A stretch of 64,000 nucleotides of DNA, from contig BGKB01000120.1 in assembly GCA_003116975.1 (NCBI GenBank), positions 62,001 to 126,000 of the forward strand. The letters run 5' to 3'. The translations under genes were made by a program, and so were the position numbers. The stretch comes from Aurantiochytrium sp. KH105. Its lineage: Eukaryota; Sar; Bigyra; Thraustochytrida; Thraustochytriidae. The first letter of the stretch is position 1, and the number at the start of each line of letters is the position of its first letter. Positions 8,921 to 19,102 of this stretch are shown one piece after another. A model generated the notes under the pieces. It had not been told where the DNA came from and did no database searches. It saw only the letters and a program-made list of their open reading frames with translations.

Positions 8921-9868
8921 ATGGCTTCCCTTTCCGCCCGCGAGGAGGACATCCAGCGCATGCTGGCCGCCAAGGTCCACATCGGCACGACCAACAGCGA
9001 CCACCAGATGAGCCCGTACATCTGGCGCCGCAACAGCGATGGCGTGCACATCCTGAACATCGGCAAGACCCTCGAGAAGATCCAGCTCGCCGCTCGCATC
9101 ATCGTCACCATCGAGAACCCCAGCGATGTTGTCGCCGTCACTGCCCGCCCCTACGGCCAGCGCGCTGTGCTCAAGTTCGCTCACTACACTGGCTGCCAGT
9201 CGCTGAGCTCGCGCTTCACCCCCGGTACCTTCACCAACCAGATCACCAAGAACTTCAAGGAGCCCCGCCTGCTCATCGTCACTGACCCCCGTCTTGACCA
9301 GCAGTCCGTGAACGAGGCCCGCTACGTGAACATCCCCGTCATTGGCTTTTGCAACAGCGACTCCCCCCTCCGCTTCGTCGATGTCGCCATCCCCTGCAAC
9401 AACCGCGGCAAGCACTCCATTGGCCTCATGTACTGGATGCTCTCGCGCGAGGTTCTCCGTCTCCGCGGCACGATCTCCATGAACGAGCCCTGGAGCGTCA
9501 GCGTCGATCTCTTCTTCTACCGCGACGCCGAGGAGCTCGAGAAGCAGGCCGAGGAGCAGGCTGCCGCCCAGGCCGCCGCCCAGGCTGCCGCTGCCGCCCC
9601 TGCCCAGGGTATGGGTGAGTTTGACGCCACCGCCGACATGGGCGGCGTTGACGCTGGCTTCGATGGCCTCCAGCAGCAGCCCTTTGACGGCCAGCAGCAG
9701 CAGGGTGTTCTCCCACCGCAGGCGGGCTTTGATGCCCAGTCGGGTGTTGCCTCTGGCTTCGAGGGCATGCAGGCCCAGCCCCCTGTCGCCCCTCAGCAGC
9801 AGCAGCAGCAGTGGGACCCTAGCCAGGCTCCCCAGCAGCAGCAGGGCTACTCTGGCTTCCAGCAGTAA
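8921..9868 (+). CDS. RPSA: 40S ribosomal protein uS2 (RPSA, p40) with a glutamine-rich C-terminal tail
   Basis: 315 residues from the ATG at 8921 ([12 protein letters not shown]). The frame stays open upstream only through a GTG. The first 210 or so residues are the conserved uS2 fold: [22 protein letters not shown]-like [35 protein letters not shown], and the [19 protein letters not shown] block. The protein is needed for maturation and function of the 40S subunit. After residue about 205 there is an Ala/Gln helix rich in EEQAAAQ, then a tail of Gly/Phe and glutamine clusters. Animal RPSA instead ends in acidic W-containing repeats. Codon choice is strongly C-ending, as expected of a highly expressed gene. 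Confidence 0.95.
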   Translation: MASLSAREEDIQRMLAAKVHIGTTNSDHQMSPYIWRRNSDGVHILNIGKTLEKIQLAARIIVTIENPSDVVAVTARPYGQRAVLKFAHYTGCQSLSSRFTPGTFTNQITKNFKEPRLLIVTDPRLDQQSVNEARYVNIPVIGFCNSDSPLRFVDVAIPCNNRGKHSIGLMYWMLSREVLRLRGTISMNEPWSVSVDLFFYRDAEELEKQAEEQAAAQAAAQAAAAAPAQGMGEFDATADMGGVDAGFDGLQQQPFDGQQQQGVLPPQAGFDAQSGVASGFEGMQAQPPVAPQQQQQQWDPSQAPQQQQGYSGFQQ

Positions 9869-10626
9869 GTCTCGCCCCTGAGTCACTCGGGCTTTGTGCG
9901 AGCTACCGTGGGTCTATCGCGCAAGGCTGCTAGTGGCATTCTGGGTCGATTCGTACCGTGATTCGGAGCGTCTGATAACCCTCAACCCTTCATCGCTATC
10001 CCTCATTCCTTTTCCCCCCAAATATTCATTTTTTTCTTTCTCTTTGAACGCAGCTGTTCATTCGTGTCCTGATGTCATGATGAGATCTTAAAAGTCATGA
10101 GATTGGGGCAATGAGAACCGATTGCTTGGTTGGTTGTTTTGTTTTTGTTGTGAAGAACCTGGGACAAAAGGCAACCTTCTGCGCCTTTTCATACATTTCC
10201 CTTTTGTTCAGAGGAGTAGGCCTGTTGGTCAATGTGTGTTCGCGATTGATTGAATGATTGAATGAGCACTAACATAAGGCCTATCTCGCATGTCAGAGCT
10301 GTTAGTTTACGGTCCATGTGCCGGAAAATGCCTTTCCTTCGTTCGAGGCTCTCGCCATAATTTTTCTCTCGTCGACTAAACGGAAAGTGATTTTCTCCAG
10401 GTCGCGAGAAAAGACCATAAAAGGTCTCAAGCCCACCAAGTAAACGATAAGTTTTCTAATTTTTGGGCAGCTAGGCCTAGCTTTGCCTAGCCTTGCTATG
10501 TGCAAATATGTTCTTCACAGAGAAACGAGACAGGAGGGGGCAACATCTCCACAGTCAAGCTTGATTTTTGGTGGCAGATGGTGACAAGTCAAGTTGACTC
10601 GACAGAAGCGCAAGGTGACCCAGAAG
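9869..10626. other. Intergenic between RPSA and CWF19L1
   Basis: Both neighbours are on the plus strand, so this holds the RPSA 3' end and the CWF19L1 promoter. It is AT-richer than the genes. It contains three AGGCCT palindromes (10217-10223, 10277-10283, and CTAGGCCTAG at 10471-10480). An ATGATGA at 10077-10083 resembles a snoRNA C box, but I found no matching D box. No coding frame is convincing. Confidence 0.4.
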
Positions 10627-10821
10627 ATGGTCAAGGTCCTCTTCGCGGGCGACGTGCGCGGGCGCCTCGGCGCGCTTGCTGAAAAGGTCGAGGCCCTCAA
10701 CGCCTCCAAGCATGGCCCCTTTGACGCGGTCTTTTGCGCGGGCGAGTTCTTTGCCGACCCCGCCCAAGCCGGAGCACAAGGACCAACGGAGCCTGCTCTC
10801 CAAGACGATGCTGCCGCCAGC

Positions 10822-10856
<35 letters not shown>

Positions 10857-12666
10857 AGCGGCCGATAACGCCAACGCCGAGGGAACAGTAGACATTGAAA
10901 GCTTCATTGAGGGCACCAAGCATTTTCCCGTCCCGGCCTACTTTGTGGCAGGCCGCCACGGACATGCAAACCTCAACCCTGATGGCGTAACCCTGGCCAC
11001 GAACCTGCACTTTCTCGGCCGCTGCGGTATCAAGACCATCTCGGCGCTGGACGACTTAAAAATCGCCTTCATAAGTGGATCGGCACAACGCGCTCACGCA
11101 TCGTCGGGGTCAGTACCACCCTGGCAATACACGCCGGACGATGTCGAGGCGCTAGCATCCCTGTGCAAATCGGAGCAGCCCGATACGAACGCAAAGGAAG
11201 CAGGCGCTTCACCGCAAGCATGGGCGCAACCCGATATTTTGTTGAGCCTCGATTGGCCCAAAGACCTTCTTCTTAATCTCGGAGAGACGCAGCAGCCCTC
11301 GCTCGCGCTTTCGCATCCGGGCTCCGAGCATGTGCGCACGTTGTCAATCGCCATTGCTCCGCGCTACCACTTTGCGGGCGCAGAAGGCATCTTCTTTGCT
11401 CGTGCGCCCTTCCGAAACGGCCTCGCCGCTGTCGAGACTGTTATGGCTGAAAGCGATGCAGTGTACACGCGCTTCATTGCCCTAGGCCGCGTCGACCCAG
11501 CAAACAAGGACAAGTCGCGAAAATGGCTCCATGCACTCTCCTTGGAACCACAGTGGAAACAAAAGCAACGAACAGAGCCAGAAGCCTCTCCAGACCTCGC
11601 GCCGTGCCCCTTTGCCAAAGATGCGGTGGCAAAGTCGGCCTCGGTGCGACAACAGCAATCCTCGGGCGCCCCGGGCACAGAGCCCATCGCCGCGCGCGAA
11701 GGTCCTCAGGGCCGGCTGACTCAAGCGCAGATAGATCGGCTTCACGCCCAAGACGCTGCTCAGAGCTCGCAATACTTTTTTGGCAGCAAACGAAAACGCG
11801 GTGACCCGAAATCCAATCGCAAAAAACGTCAGCGCCGCCGCCGTCACAATGTAGCTCCGCGCGCCGACTGCTGGTACTGTCTCGCAAGTCCGTCGTGTGA
11901 AAGCCACCTTATTGTTAGCGTGGCTGATGAGGTCTACTTGTCGCTTCCCAAGGGAGGTCTTTCGGCCCAGCACGTTCAAATCGTACCCATTGGCCATGAG
12001 GAGAGCTTCGCAGCCGTCGAGAGCACCACTTTGGAGGAAGCACTCAAGTTCAAGCACGCTGTGGCCTCCTTTTATGCCTCCTTTGATTGCGTTCCATTGT
12101 TTTTTGAGCGCAATGTCATTCTCACCAAGGCCATGCAGCGTCATGCCTTCCTAGAGGCTATTCCCTTGCCGCTTGCCTGCACACCGACCCTACTCGACGC
12201 TCTCAAGCGCGAGGCGGACCGCTGCAAGATTTCATTCGACGAAGAGTTGCCTGACTTGGGGCCCAAAGACTTTCCCGACCTTGCGCCAACGCTCCGTGCG
12301 GATGGTCTACTCAAACTCAAGGCGCGCATGGCCGACTCGGACGAGGAGTACATGTACATCGAGGTCCCGGGGATTGTCAGTCCGCGCATTTATATGGTTC
12401 CAGAAGACCCAGACCACGTTGACGACGATGATGACAACGATGGCGGGGATGGCGCGAGCAAGCGTAATGTCTCGCCTGCACGCAAGAATTTGCCCCTTCA
12501 ATTTGGTCGACACCTGGCTTGCTCCATCATGGGCTGTATGCATCGTGTTTCATGGCAAGATTGTCTCGTGCCCCAGGATCTCGAGACGCGAATGGCCACC
12601 GCCTTTACGGACGGCTTCAAGGCGTTTGATCCCTTCCAAGAGCACGACGAGGGAAAACAGGAATAG
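10627..12666 (+). CDS. CWF19L1: CWF19-like protein 1 (lariat debranching/spliceosome-linked)
   Basis: 679 residues from the ATG at 10627 (MVKVLFAGDVRGRL). The open frame continues 11 codons upstream only through a TTG. The N-terminal 250 residues match the metallophosphatase-like CWF19 domain (phrases AGDVRGRLGAL, DAVFCAGEFF, FVAGRHGH). The C-terminal part has the CwfJ domains with CWYCLASPSC followed by the HIT-like HVQIVPIGHE, then the second CwfJ block ending at HRVSWQDC. CWF19 family members associate with the spliceosome and with the debranching enzyme Dbr1, acting late in splicing or intron-lariat turnover in the nucleus. An alanine run near residue 65 and a basic cluster before CWYC (SKRKRG...KKRQRRRR) are local additions; the latter is a likely nuclear signal. 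Confidence 0.9.
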
Positions 12667-13290
12667 TCACGCTCGCCAAGGCACGCAAGACAGCGGCAAC
12701 GTTATGCATGCCGTCTTTGGACCTCGGCAGCCTTGATCCAGGCTATCTTCTAAAAATTCAATGCTTCTTTTTTAAGATTACACTAGTTTGGGGCTATCAG
12801 CCTGACTGTGAGTTGATCTCTTCATAATCGAAGTCTGTGACTGACAGTGAGAGTGCATACAACGAACGAGGCGCCTCGCGCGCGCGTTACCGTGCCGAAG
12901 ACGCACGTGCGCACGCACGCGGGTAGGAGGCGAGCGGGGCGCGTAGACGAACGCGTCTTGCCCTTCTTCCTCCCTCCTCCTCGTGGCGCACTTGCCGTGC
13001 CGTCGGCCTTGTCTTAGTTACTGCATCATCATTCTCACCATCATCGACTGCGTCGAGGTCGCACGACTTGAGCGAGGCGAGCTTTCGCTGGAGTGGGCAG
13101 GCTAGGTAGACGCGGCCCACTTCCCCTGTGCGACCGGGCGATTGCTACCGCTGCAGAGAGCCTGGTCTGATTCTCTGGCCTGCGAGAAAGAAAGGTTCCT
13201 CTCGCCTTGTGCGGCGCTCTTGGGTTCAAGGCGGCGCCCTTGTGCGGCGCGCTCGGTTCGCCGCGTTCGCGCCACACGAACAAGAGCAAG
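12667..13290. other. Intergenic between CWF19L1 and the four-helix membrane protein gene
   Basis: Contains the CWF19L1 3' end and the promoter of the next plus-strand gene. The second half is GC-rich with a CGCACGTGCGCACGC stretch near 12900. Short frames on both strands lack recognisable features. The frame of the downstream gene is open upstream to a GTG-type start but lacks an ATG before 13291. Confidence 0.35.
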
Positions 13291-14256
13291 ATGGGCTCCG
13301 GTTCTCGCAACTTCATGTACTATTATATCCTCACGGCCATCGTATACTTGGCAATTTCAATCGCTTCCTTTGTGCGCGTAAGCAGTAACGCCGACACATG
13401 CAACGTGCAGTGTCCGCTTCTCATCGCCTCAGCACCTGGCAAAAATTACAGCGCGTGCGCCTGCTACACGATCGCCAACAGTGCTGTGGCGGGTGGTCTT
13501 CAAGAGTTTGCAGCGTGGGGCTTTCCCTCCCAGGAGGCCTTCGAGACATTCGACGAAGTTTCACGTTTTCAAAACATTTCGCAGCAAATTGAAGACACGC
13601 GAAAAGAGTGCTACATTTGCAACAGTGACGACCCAGGGTCATCGACCGTCTACACACCGTGCGATAGCTTTGGCGAATGCTCACAAGAAGGCGTGCGTGG
13701 ATTTAGGCCAGCGTCATCCCCATCTGGCGAGTGCGCCATACTGACAAGCCCCACCGTCAGACTTCGCGGGACCTACGTGTCTGTCCTCTACGCCTTTGCG
13801 GTATTCTACTTGTTCATGGGCGTTTCCAGCATCTTTATTGCCATTGGATTTTATTGTTTCGCAGACAAATGGGATGATGATTTCGGCAGGCTCACGCGTG
13901 CAGAGACCTGCATGGGCTTCGTGAGCAAAAATGCGCCCTTTCTGGTCCGCATCTGTAATATTTTCGTTCTCTTCTTTCTCGTCTTTAGCATTGTTCTCAC
14001 CTTTGCCTACGACGTGTGTGAGACCGCGGCGAACGAGTTCGGAGATCAGCAATTCTTCGAAGCCATGCGTCGTCTCGTCCTCGCGGTCGTAGTGGTATGG
14101 ATTCTCGGCTGCATTGGAGGTTCACTTTTTCACCGCTACGTTGCCAAAGACACGCCCTTTTACTCCCCAAGAATGCCCACTGACCATCGCGATAGCTCTC
14201 CTTGGCGAGGCTGCGTTTGGACAATGAACTCACTTATTGTGAAGATCGGCCCATAA
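13291..14256 (+). CDS. Predicted four-helix membrane protein with a cysteine-rich external loop
   Basis: 321 residues from the ATG at 13291 (MGSGSRNFMYYY). Four hydrophobic segments are visible: about residues 11-29, 172-198, 225-247 and 268-287. Between helices 1 and 2 lies a loop of about 140 residues with ten or so cysteines, some in CACY and CYIC pairs, probably disulphide-bonded outside the cell or in a lumen. The helix spacing (large loop between TM1 and TM2) differs from tetraspanins, whose large loop lies between TM3 and TM4. I do not recognise the family. It could be a lineage-specific surface or endomembrane protein. Three-base periodicity and an ATG just before the first helix support it as real. 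Confidence 0.75.
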   Translation: MGSGSRNFMYYYILTAIVYLAISIASFVRVSSNADTCNVQCPLLIASAPGKNYSACACYTIANSAVAGGLQEFAAWGFPSQEAFETFDEVSRFQNISQQIEDTRKECYICNSDDPGSSTVYTPCDSFGECSQEGVRGFRPASSPSGECAILTSPTVRLRGTYVSVLYAFAVFYLFMGVSSIFIAIGFYCFADKWDDDFGRLTRAETCMGFVSKNAPFLVRICNIFVLFFLVFSIVLTFAYDVCETAANEFGDQQFFEAMRRLVLAVVVVWILGCIGGSLFHRYVAKDTPFYSPRMPTDHRDSSPWRGCVWTMNSLIVKIGP

Positions 14257-15200
14257 TTCTTTTTTAATGATTCGCAACGAGTAGGCCGAAGCAGGCCCTC
14301 ACCACACCAGACTGAAACAAACCAACAACGACCATCCCATCAATCGGAGTAGGCCTTGGCTTAGGCCTAGGCCGTCCTCTTTAAAGTATCTCTCCTTCGT
14401 TCGCCCTTTCGCCCAAGAAAGATGAGGAGGTGCCATGCAAATGCGTTTACCATGGCATTCCATACATTTGCTCGTCTCAACGTCCAAAAATCTGCCCTTC
14501 CTCCTAATTTTCGTTTTTTATCGGCCTGCACGCGACCACAACCAGCCACTATGGCCAGCTCCAGCTGCCATGCCTTGAACGTAGCCGCTTGGTTAAACTT
14601 GACCCACTCCACGATCTTTCATCCGTTGAAAGACCCGCGCGCCGCGACACGGCCGGGAGTGGGGCAATTTCAAATTTTTCCCTTGCCCGCACCCAAACTT
14701 TGCTCGGTCCTCTGACCCAGTGACACCCTTTCATTCCCATGTTCCTGTATACAACGGCGGCCAAGCTCCTCACAGCTATGTTTCCAGTGGTACCTCCTCT
14801 ACAGCACACAGAACAACATTTATTTTAGAAACGTATTGTGGGGAGAGCACTGAGAATCCACCACCCACCAAGATGTAGTGGAGACGGGGGGAAGCCGGCT
14901 CGACGAGAGAGAGTAAGAGGTCGCGTCACTGGCGTGAGAGGGGGCCGGTTGCAGAGGGAGCGCAACCCCAAATTTGAATTTGAAATCCGGGTTCGAGGCA
15001 CGAGCCGCGCGGCCAGCTGCGAGGCAGAATTCAAACGAGCGCGCCAAACTCGAATTGGGTCGTCTCGCGCACGCGGACAGGAGCGACCCCCTTGGAGCAG
15101 TTCCCTCGATCTCTCTGGTGCAATTTTCCGTTCGTCGCCAGCTGTGTTCTCTGCGCAGCACAGCGAAAAGACACAGCAAGCCCGACCCGCAGCAGAAGCG
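14257..15200. other. Intergenic upstream of the orphan basic protein gene
   Basis: Almost 950 bases without a convincing gene. It carries two AGGCCT palindromes close together (14350-14356 and 14362-14369). Overlapping frames occur on both strands (for example a minus-strand frame covering 14825-15652), but they share sequence with the 15201-15839 gene and show no known motif. Probably promoter and leader. Confidence 0.35.
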
Positions 15201-15839
15201 ATGACTTCGATGGGCGTGCACGATTCGTCGAGGACGACGATGCCGGCGAAGACGCCGGTCAAGCAGCTCTCGCCGCGCGAGGCGTCGCGCAAGACGAAGG
15301 CCGCCACGCGGAGCCCGTCCGATGAAGTATCGAGCCCTTTCTCCAAGCTCCTCCTCGGCGTCGCGGACCGCAAGGCCGCGCACAAGGAGATCGCCCGCGT
15401 GCTCTTCACCAACGGCGTCAGACGGCAAGCCGCCGCGGCCGACAAGGAGGCGAGCGCGAACCATGCTGTCAAGACCTCGCGTGCAACTCCCGTCAAGTCC
15501 TCTTCGCTCGCTGCAAGGAGATCATTCTTGCCGTACAGGAGCCCAACAGATGCCATGGTGAGCCCAGCCACCCGAGGAGTACGCTCGCGCGGTGCTCGGC
15601 CTGTCCATGCCGATGCAGAGAACGATGCGCCGCCACCATTCATGCTTCCCAAGCAGCAGACGCGCGGCTTCGACCTGCAGCGCAGCTTTCACATGCTGGC
15701 CAGCGGCGCCAATGCGCGAAACAACAAGTTGCGCAAGCTCTCGCGAGCAGGAACCAGTTCCGCGCTGGGCGCCCCGCCTAAGCTCGGGCGTCAGCGTTCA
15801 GGCAACGATCACAGCGCTGCTCCCACGTCTACGATCTGA
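15201..15839 (+). CDS. Orphan basic, Ser/Ala/Arg-rich protein
   Basis: 212 residues from the ATG at 15201 (MTSMGVHDSS). I do not recognise it. It is rich in Ser, Ala, Lys and Arg with several S/T-P sites (KTPVK, LSPREA, RSPSDEV), which suggests a disordered, phosphorylated, possibly nuclear protein. Two blocks look more ordered: a short helix-like region around FSKLLLGVADRKAAHKEIA, and PPFMLPKQQTRGFDLQRSF about 60 residues from the end. A minus-strand frame overlaps the same DNA, so the call rests on the ATG, length and composition only. Confidence 0.5.
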   Translation: MTSMGVHDSSRTTMPAKTPVKQLSPREASRKTKAATRSPSDEVSSPFSKLLLGVADRKAAHKEIARVLFTNGVRRQAAAADKEASANHAVKTSRATPVKSSSLAARRSFLPYRSPTDAMVSPATRGVRSRGARPVHADAENDAPPPFMLPKQQTRGFDLQRSFHMLASGANARNNKLRKLSRAGTSSALGAPPKLGRQRSGNDHSAAPTSTI

Positions 15840-16413
15840 AAAGCATTCGTCGTGCGGACTGTGTCGTCTCTGTTTCTATGGAACTCAACAACATCATCAA
15901 CAACAAACCTTGTGAACTGTAGCATACGGGCATCATTATCATCAACAAAAAACAACATCAATGAACTTGTCTCTCTATCTGCCAAAGGCTCCAGACAGAG
16001 CCTGAATGAAACTCATTCATCTTTTTCCTCTCTTCTTCTTCCCTTTTTTTTTTCTCTTTCCTTTCTCCCTTTCTCTATCATCAATCAATCTCGTCGCTCG
16101 CATCGGAAGAGCCAAAGCACCTTTCTGTTGTTTGCTATTCGCTCTCTCTATTCCTTTCTTCTTCTTCCTCTTCGCGTGTGTCTGTCCAGAGATGGGATGG
16201 GACGTGATGGTATGAGATTCGATGGGATGGTAATGGGATGGGGATTGATGCGATAGTTGTTCCTCTCTCGCCAGAACATTTCATGTGAAAAGCCAACTCA
16301 AGCCAACTCAAGAGCAAATCAATTAGTTCTACGTTGGTGTTTCTTCCCATCCAGTCCTCTCCGCACCTTGCGTCTTTTCCAGCTGGCCGGCCACCACAGA
16401 TGGTACAACATGA
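15840..16413. other. Intergenic between convergent genes
   Basis: Lies between the stop codons of the orphan protein gene (+) and DNAAF4 (-), so it should carry two 3' ends. It is AT-rich with a TTC/CTTT pyrimidine-rich stretch (about 16015-16080) and a degenerate GATGGGATGG cluster at 16190-16245. No gene seen. Confidence 0.4.
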
Positions 16414-18387
16414 TTATTCCTGATTGATTTTGGCCTCCGCAAGCTTGATCTTCTTCGCAAGCTCGAGATTCGTCTCGTCCAAGTCCAAAGCCTTGCGGAA
16501 AGCAGAAGCCGCCGCAGTCCAATCACCGGCTGATTGAGCAAGCATGCCAAGACGCTTCCACAACTTGAGCTGCAGCGCCTTATCCTCCTCCATCTGTTTC
16601 GTATTGCGAGAGGGCGCGCCAGTCGCCGTTTCGGGAACGATGTGAGTCTCAACGATCGCGAGCGCAGCGCTGCAGTCGGCTCGAGCCTCTTCGAGACGCT
16701 TGAGGCACATGAAGCACGCCGACCGGTTCGAAAGCACAGAGGCCGACTCTGGGTCGTACTCGAGAGCCTTATTGTAGCAGCCCAATGCTTCCTCGAAACC
16801 TTTGCGCCGAAAGGCCGTGTCCCCGAGATCTTTCTGTGCTGCGCACTGCACAAGGCACAAGAGCCGAGCACAGTCAGCGCGAAGGTCCTCGTCCATGGGC
16901 GACAGCTCCTGCGCAAGCTGGTACTCGGCCAGAGCTGCAGAGAATTGCTGGTCAAATCGAAGAGCTGTGCCTTTGCGCACGTGAAGCTTCTTTCGCATTT
17001 CTTTCGTTCGTCGAAACTCCTTGGGCTCCTCGGTGAAACCCTCACGCTGCGCCAAGGCAAGCTCCTCTTCGCGCTCGTCGTGAAGAACTTTCAGCGCCCG
17101 ATCGCAGTCCTCGATACAGCGTGCAAAGTGTCCTAGCTTCAAAAAACACGCAGCACGGTTAGAGAGACATGCCGTCATCGTCTCGTCGATCTCCAGGGCG
17201 CATGCATAAGCATTAAGCGCACCCTCATAATTTCCAGCACGGAAAAAGTCATCGCCCTTGCCCTTGAGCCAAAAAGGATCTCGTTCACTAATATCGACGG
17301 CATCAAGTCGCTCGCGTGCCCTACCCTTCATATGTCGTCGATTCCGTAAAAGCCAGTCCTCTTCCTCTTCCTTTCGGGACTCGCGCATTGGAGTAGGAAA
17401 TACGCGCGCAGTGAAGGCCATCTTCATGCGCACACCCTGTCTCGGTGGCGGTACCACCGTCTCCAGTTCGTCATCGCCAGCTGCAGCTTGCTCAGCTTGA
17501 CTCGAGACAACAACGACCTCGCCCTTCGCTGGCTCGGCCTTTGCTGGCAAGACCTCTACGTCAGCATCAGTATCAGCATCTAGAAAGATCGCGTCTTCAT
17601 GCTTCATTGGCGTGACGTCTTCCTCCTCTGGATGGTCTTCGGGAGCCTCGCACGCTACAGTGCTTGCGCTTGCAGACGGTTCGACCCGGACAGGCCCGTC
17701 TTCACAAAAGGACACTTTCCGTGGTCTTGTCTGCTCCGGTCCCGCATTCTCAGAGCTATTTTCGTCCTTCAAAATGGGTGGTGGCACCTCTGCATCTTCA
17801 TCCGGACTTTTGCTGCTGTTGACAACGACACGGGGCGTGGGCGCTTCCTTCGTAGTCGCGGGCACTTCGATGCCCCCACGTCTGGCCTCGAGGCTGCGCA
17901 ACGTTTCGTACACTTTGCGTTCAGCCTCCTCCTTTTCCTCGGCCTTGAGGTCGTCAAGCCGTTGACGCTCTGCCTCGTCAACGCGCATTTGCATTCGCGT
18001 CGTCATCCTCGCATCTTCAATTCTGCGATCTCGCAGCTTCTTGCTCATTTCTTGCGTCCGACTGGTCTTCTCCTCCATGGCCTTGTACCGGCGCTCGCGC
18101 ATCAGCGCCTTGTCTTTGTGTCCCTCACACACGAGCGAAGGCCATTCTCCCGCTTCGGCCTTTTGATAGTTGAGCACGAGCGTCCCATCCCGGACGGTGA
18201 CAACCTCTGAGGCATCGTCGATGTCTGCATAAAGGTCAAGGTTCACCAGGTACGGCCGGTAGTTCACCTTGACGTAGCACCTGCTGGAATAGACGTCCAC
18301 GGACCGCACTGACGCCCCTTTGAGCGGCACCGTTACCGTCAGACTTTCTGCCGTTTGCGACCACGTGTACACGCCCGTCAACACCAT
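16414..18387 (-). CDS. DNAAF4: Dynein axonemal assembly factor 4 (DYX1C1 family) with extra TPR module
   Basis: 657 residues from the ATG at 18387. Residues about 1-95 form a CS (p23-like) domain starting VYTWSQTAESLTVTVPLKG. A charged coiled-coil and a low-complexity acidic linker follow. The signature FTARVFPTPMRES is at about residue 325, directly before a TPR block (DPFWLKGKGDDFFRAGNYEGA, ACLSNRAACFLKLG). This order (CS, signature, TPR) is that of DNAAF4, a co-chaperone that works with HSP90 to preassemble axonemal dynein arms in the cytoplasm. The animal protein is about 420 residues. Here a second TPR block (residues about 510-655, with DTAFRRKGFEEALGCYNKAL and SVLSNRSACF) adds to the length. 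It implies a motile flagellum with dynein arms. Confidence 0.88.
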   Translation of the reverse strand: MVLTGVYTWSQTAESLTVTVPLKGASVRSVDVYSSRCYVKVNYRPYLVNLDLYADIDDASEVVTVRDGTLVLNYQKAEAGEWPSLVCEGHKDKALMRERRYKAMEEKTSRTQEMSKKLRDRRIEDARMTTRMQMRVDEAERQRLDDLKAEEKEEAERKVYETLRSLEARRGGIEVPATTKEAPTPRVVVNSSKSPDEDAEVPPPILKDENSSENAGPEQTRPRKVSFCEDGPVRVEPSASASTVACEAPEDHPEEEDVTPMKHEDAIFLDADTDADVEVLPAKAEPAKGEVVVVSSQAEQAAAGDDELETVVPPPRQGVRMKMAFTARVFPTPMRESRKEEEEDWLLRNRRHMKGRARERLDAVDISERDPFWLKGKGDDFFRAGNYEGALNAYACALEIDETMTACLSNRAACFLKLGHFARCIEDCDRALKVLHDEREEELALAQREGFTEEPKEFRRTKEMRKKLHVRKGTALRFDQQFSAALAEYQLAQELSPMDEDLRADCARLLCLVQCAAQKDLGDTAFRRKGFEEALGCYNKALEYDPESASVLSNRSACFMCLKRLEEARADCSAALAIVETHIVPETATGAPSRNTKQMEEDKALQLKLWKRLGMLAQSAGDWTAAASAFRKALDLDETNLELAKKIKLAEAKINQE

Positions 18388-18650
18388 TATCTCGCGTTAC
18401 GTTATCGAGCTCGGCGAGGGTGTCTCGTCGCCTATTGAAGCACGCGAGCTCGAGCGCGCGAGCGAGAGAAAAGGGCAACAGGAGACGCTGCCCTGCCTTA
18501 TTCTCGCGGTGCTCCCGCCTGATTCTCTCCTCGACTGCTGTCCTCTTGACCCGCGTGCGCACGCCACGAGGCGAGCAACGCACAGCCGCGGTCCTTCGGA
18601 GCGAGCACGTCTTCCCCGTGCGCAGCTTTGCGGGTCTGGCTGACTGACTG

Positions 18651-18654
<4 letters not shown>

Positions 18655-18681
<27 letters not shown>
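18655..18681 (+). repeat. TGTC tetranucleotide microsatellite
   Basis: About six TGTC units, roughly 270 bp upstream of the DNAAF4 start codon. The same motif family (TCTG) forms the much larger array near 61.2-61.4 kb. Confidence 0.75.
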
Positions 18682-18787
18682 GCCGGTGGGACTCGCCTGG
18701 ATCATGGCACGATGGGACGACTCTCGCCATTTTTACGTTACGTATTTTGGAGTCCGAGTCCGAGTCATAAGCTGTGCTAGGAGTATC

Positions 18788-19102
18788 CTACTGGCAACGG
18801 CAGGCGCCGATTCTACTGGCAACGGTGGCTGAGCCGAGGCTTGCTTGTGCTGAGCCTCGGGATCGTACGTTCTCATCTGATTCGCAAACTTGCGGAAGAT
18901 CTGACGCCATCTTTGGCTCGAGCAGGGGGAGCACGCGCGCGTACGGGCGAGGCTGATACTTCGTCGGCTCGCCGAGCTGTCTGCGAGAAGTGGAAGATGA
19001 GCTACGTCTGCGAGTGAAATTCCGCAGCCGATACTTTTGCGGAGACAACGCCCGAGATTCCCAGAGAACTTTCTTCGACTGACGACAGCGAGGTTTGGAC
19101 AT
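18788..19102 (-). CDS. Possible small Ser/Arg-rich protein (weak)
   Basis: An ATG at 19102 opens 104 codons (MSKPRCRQSKKVLW...) ending in TAG at 18788. The product is basic and Ser/Arg-rich, with no motif I recognise. It sits between two minus-strand genes, so it could equally be part of the DNAAF4 upstream region. Length alone is weak evidence in GC-rich DNA. Confidence 0.2.
   Translation of the reverse strand: MSKPRCRQSKKVLWESRALSPQKYRLRNFTRRRSSSSTSRRQLGEPTKYQPRPYARVLPLLEPKMASDLPQVCESDENVRSRGSAQASLGSATVASRIGACRCQ

Noticed and set aside
10070-10170. ATGATGA at 10077 suggesting a C/D-box snoRNA
   Set aside because: No D box (CTGA) at a proper distance and no terminal stem was seen.
14981-15010. 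GGGTTCGAGGC resembling a tRNA T-loop
   Set aside because: The flanking bases do not pair as a T-stem and no matching D-arm or anticodon arm is present upstream.
14825-15652. Minus-strand frame of 275 codons opposite the orphan basic protein
   Set aside because: It overlaps the plus-strand gene, has no recognisable motif, and the plus frame has a better placed ATG. Not fully excluded.
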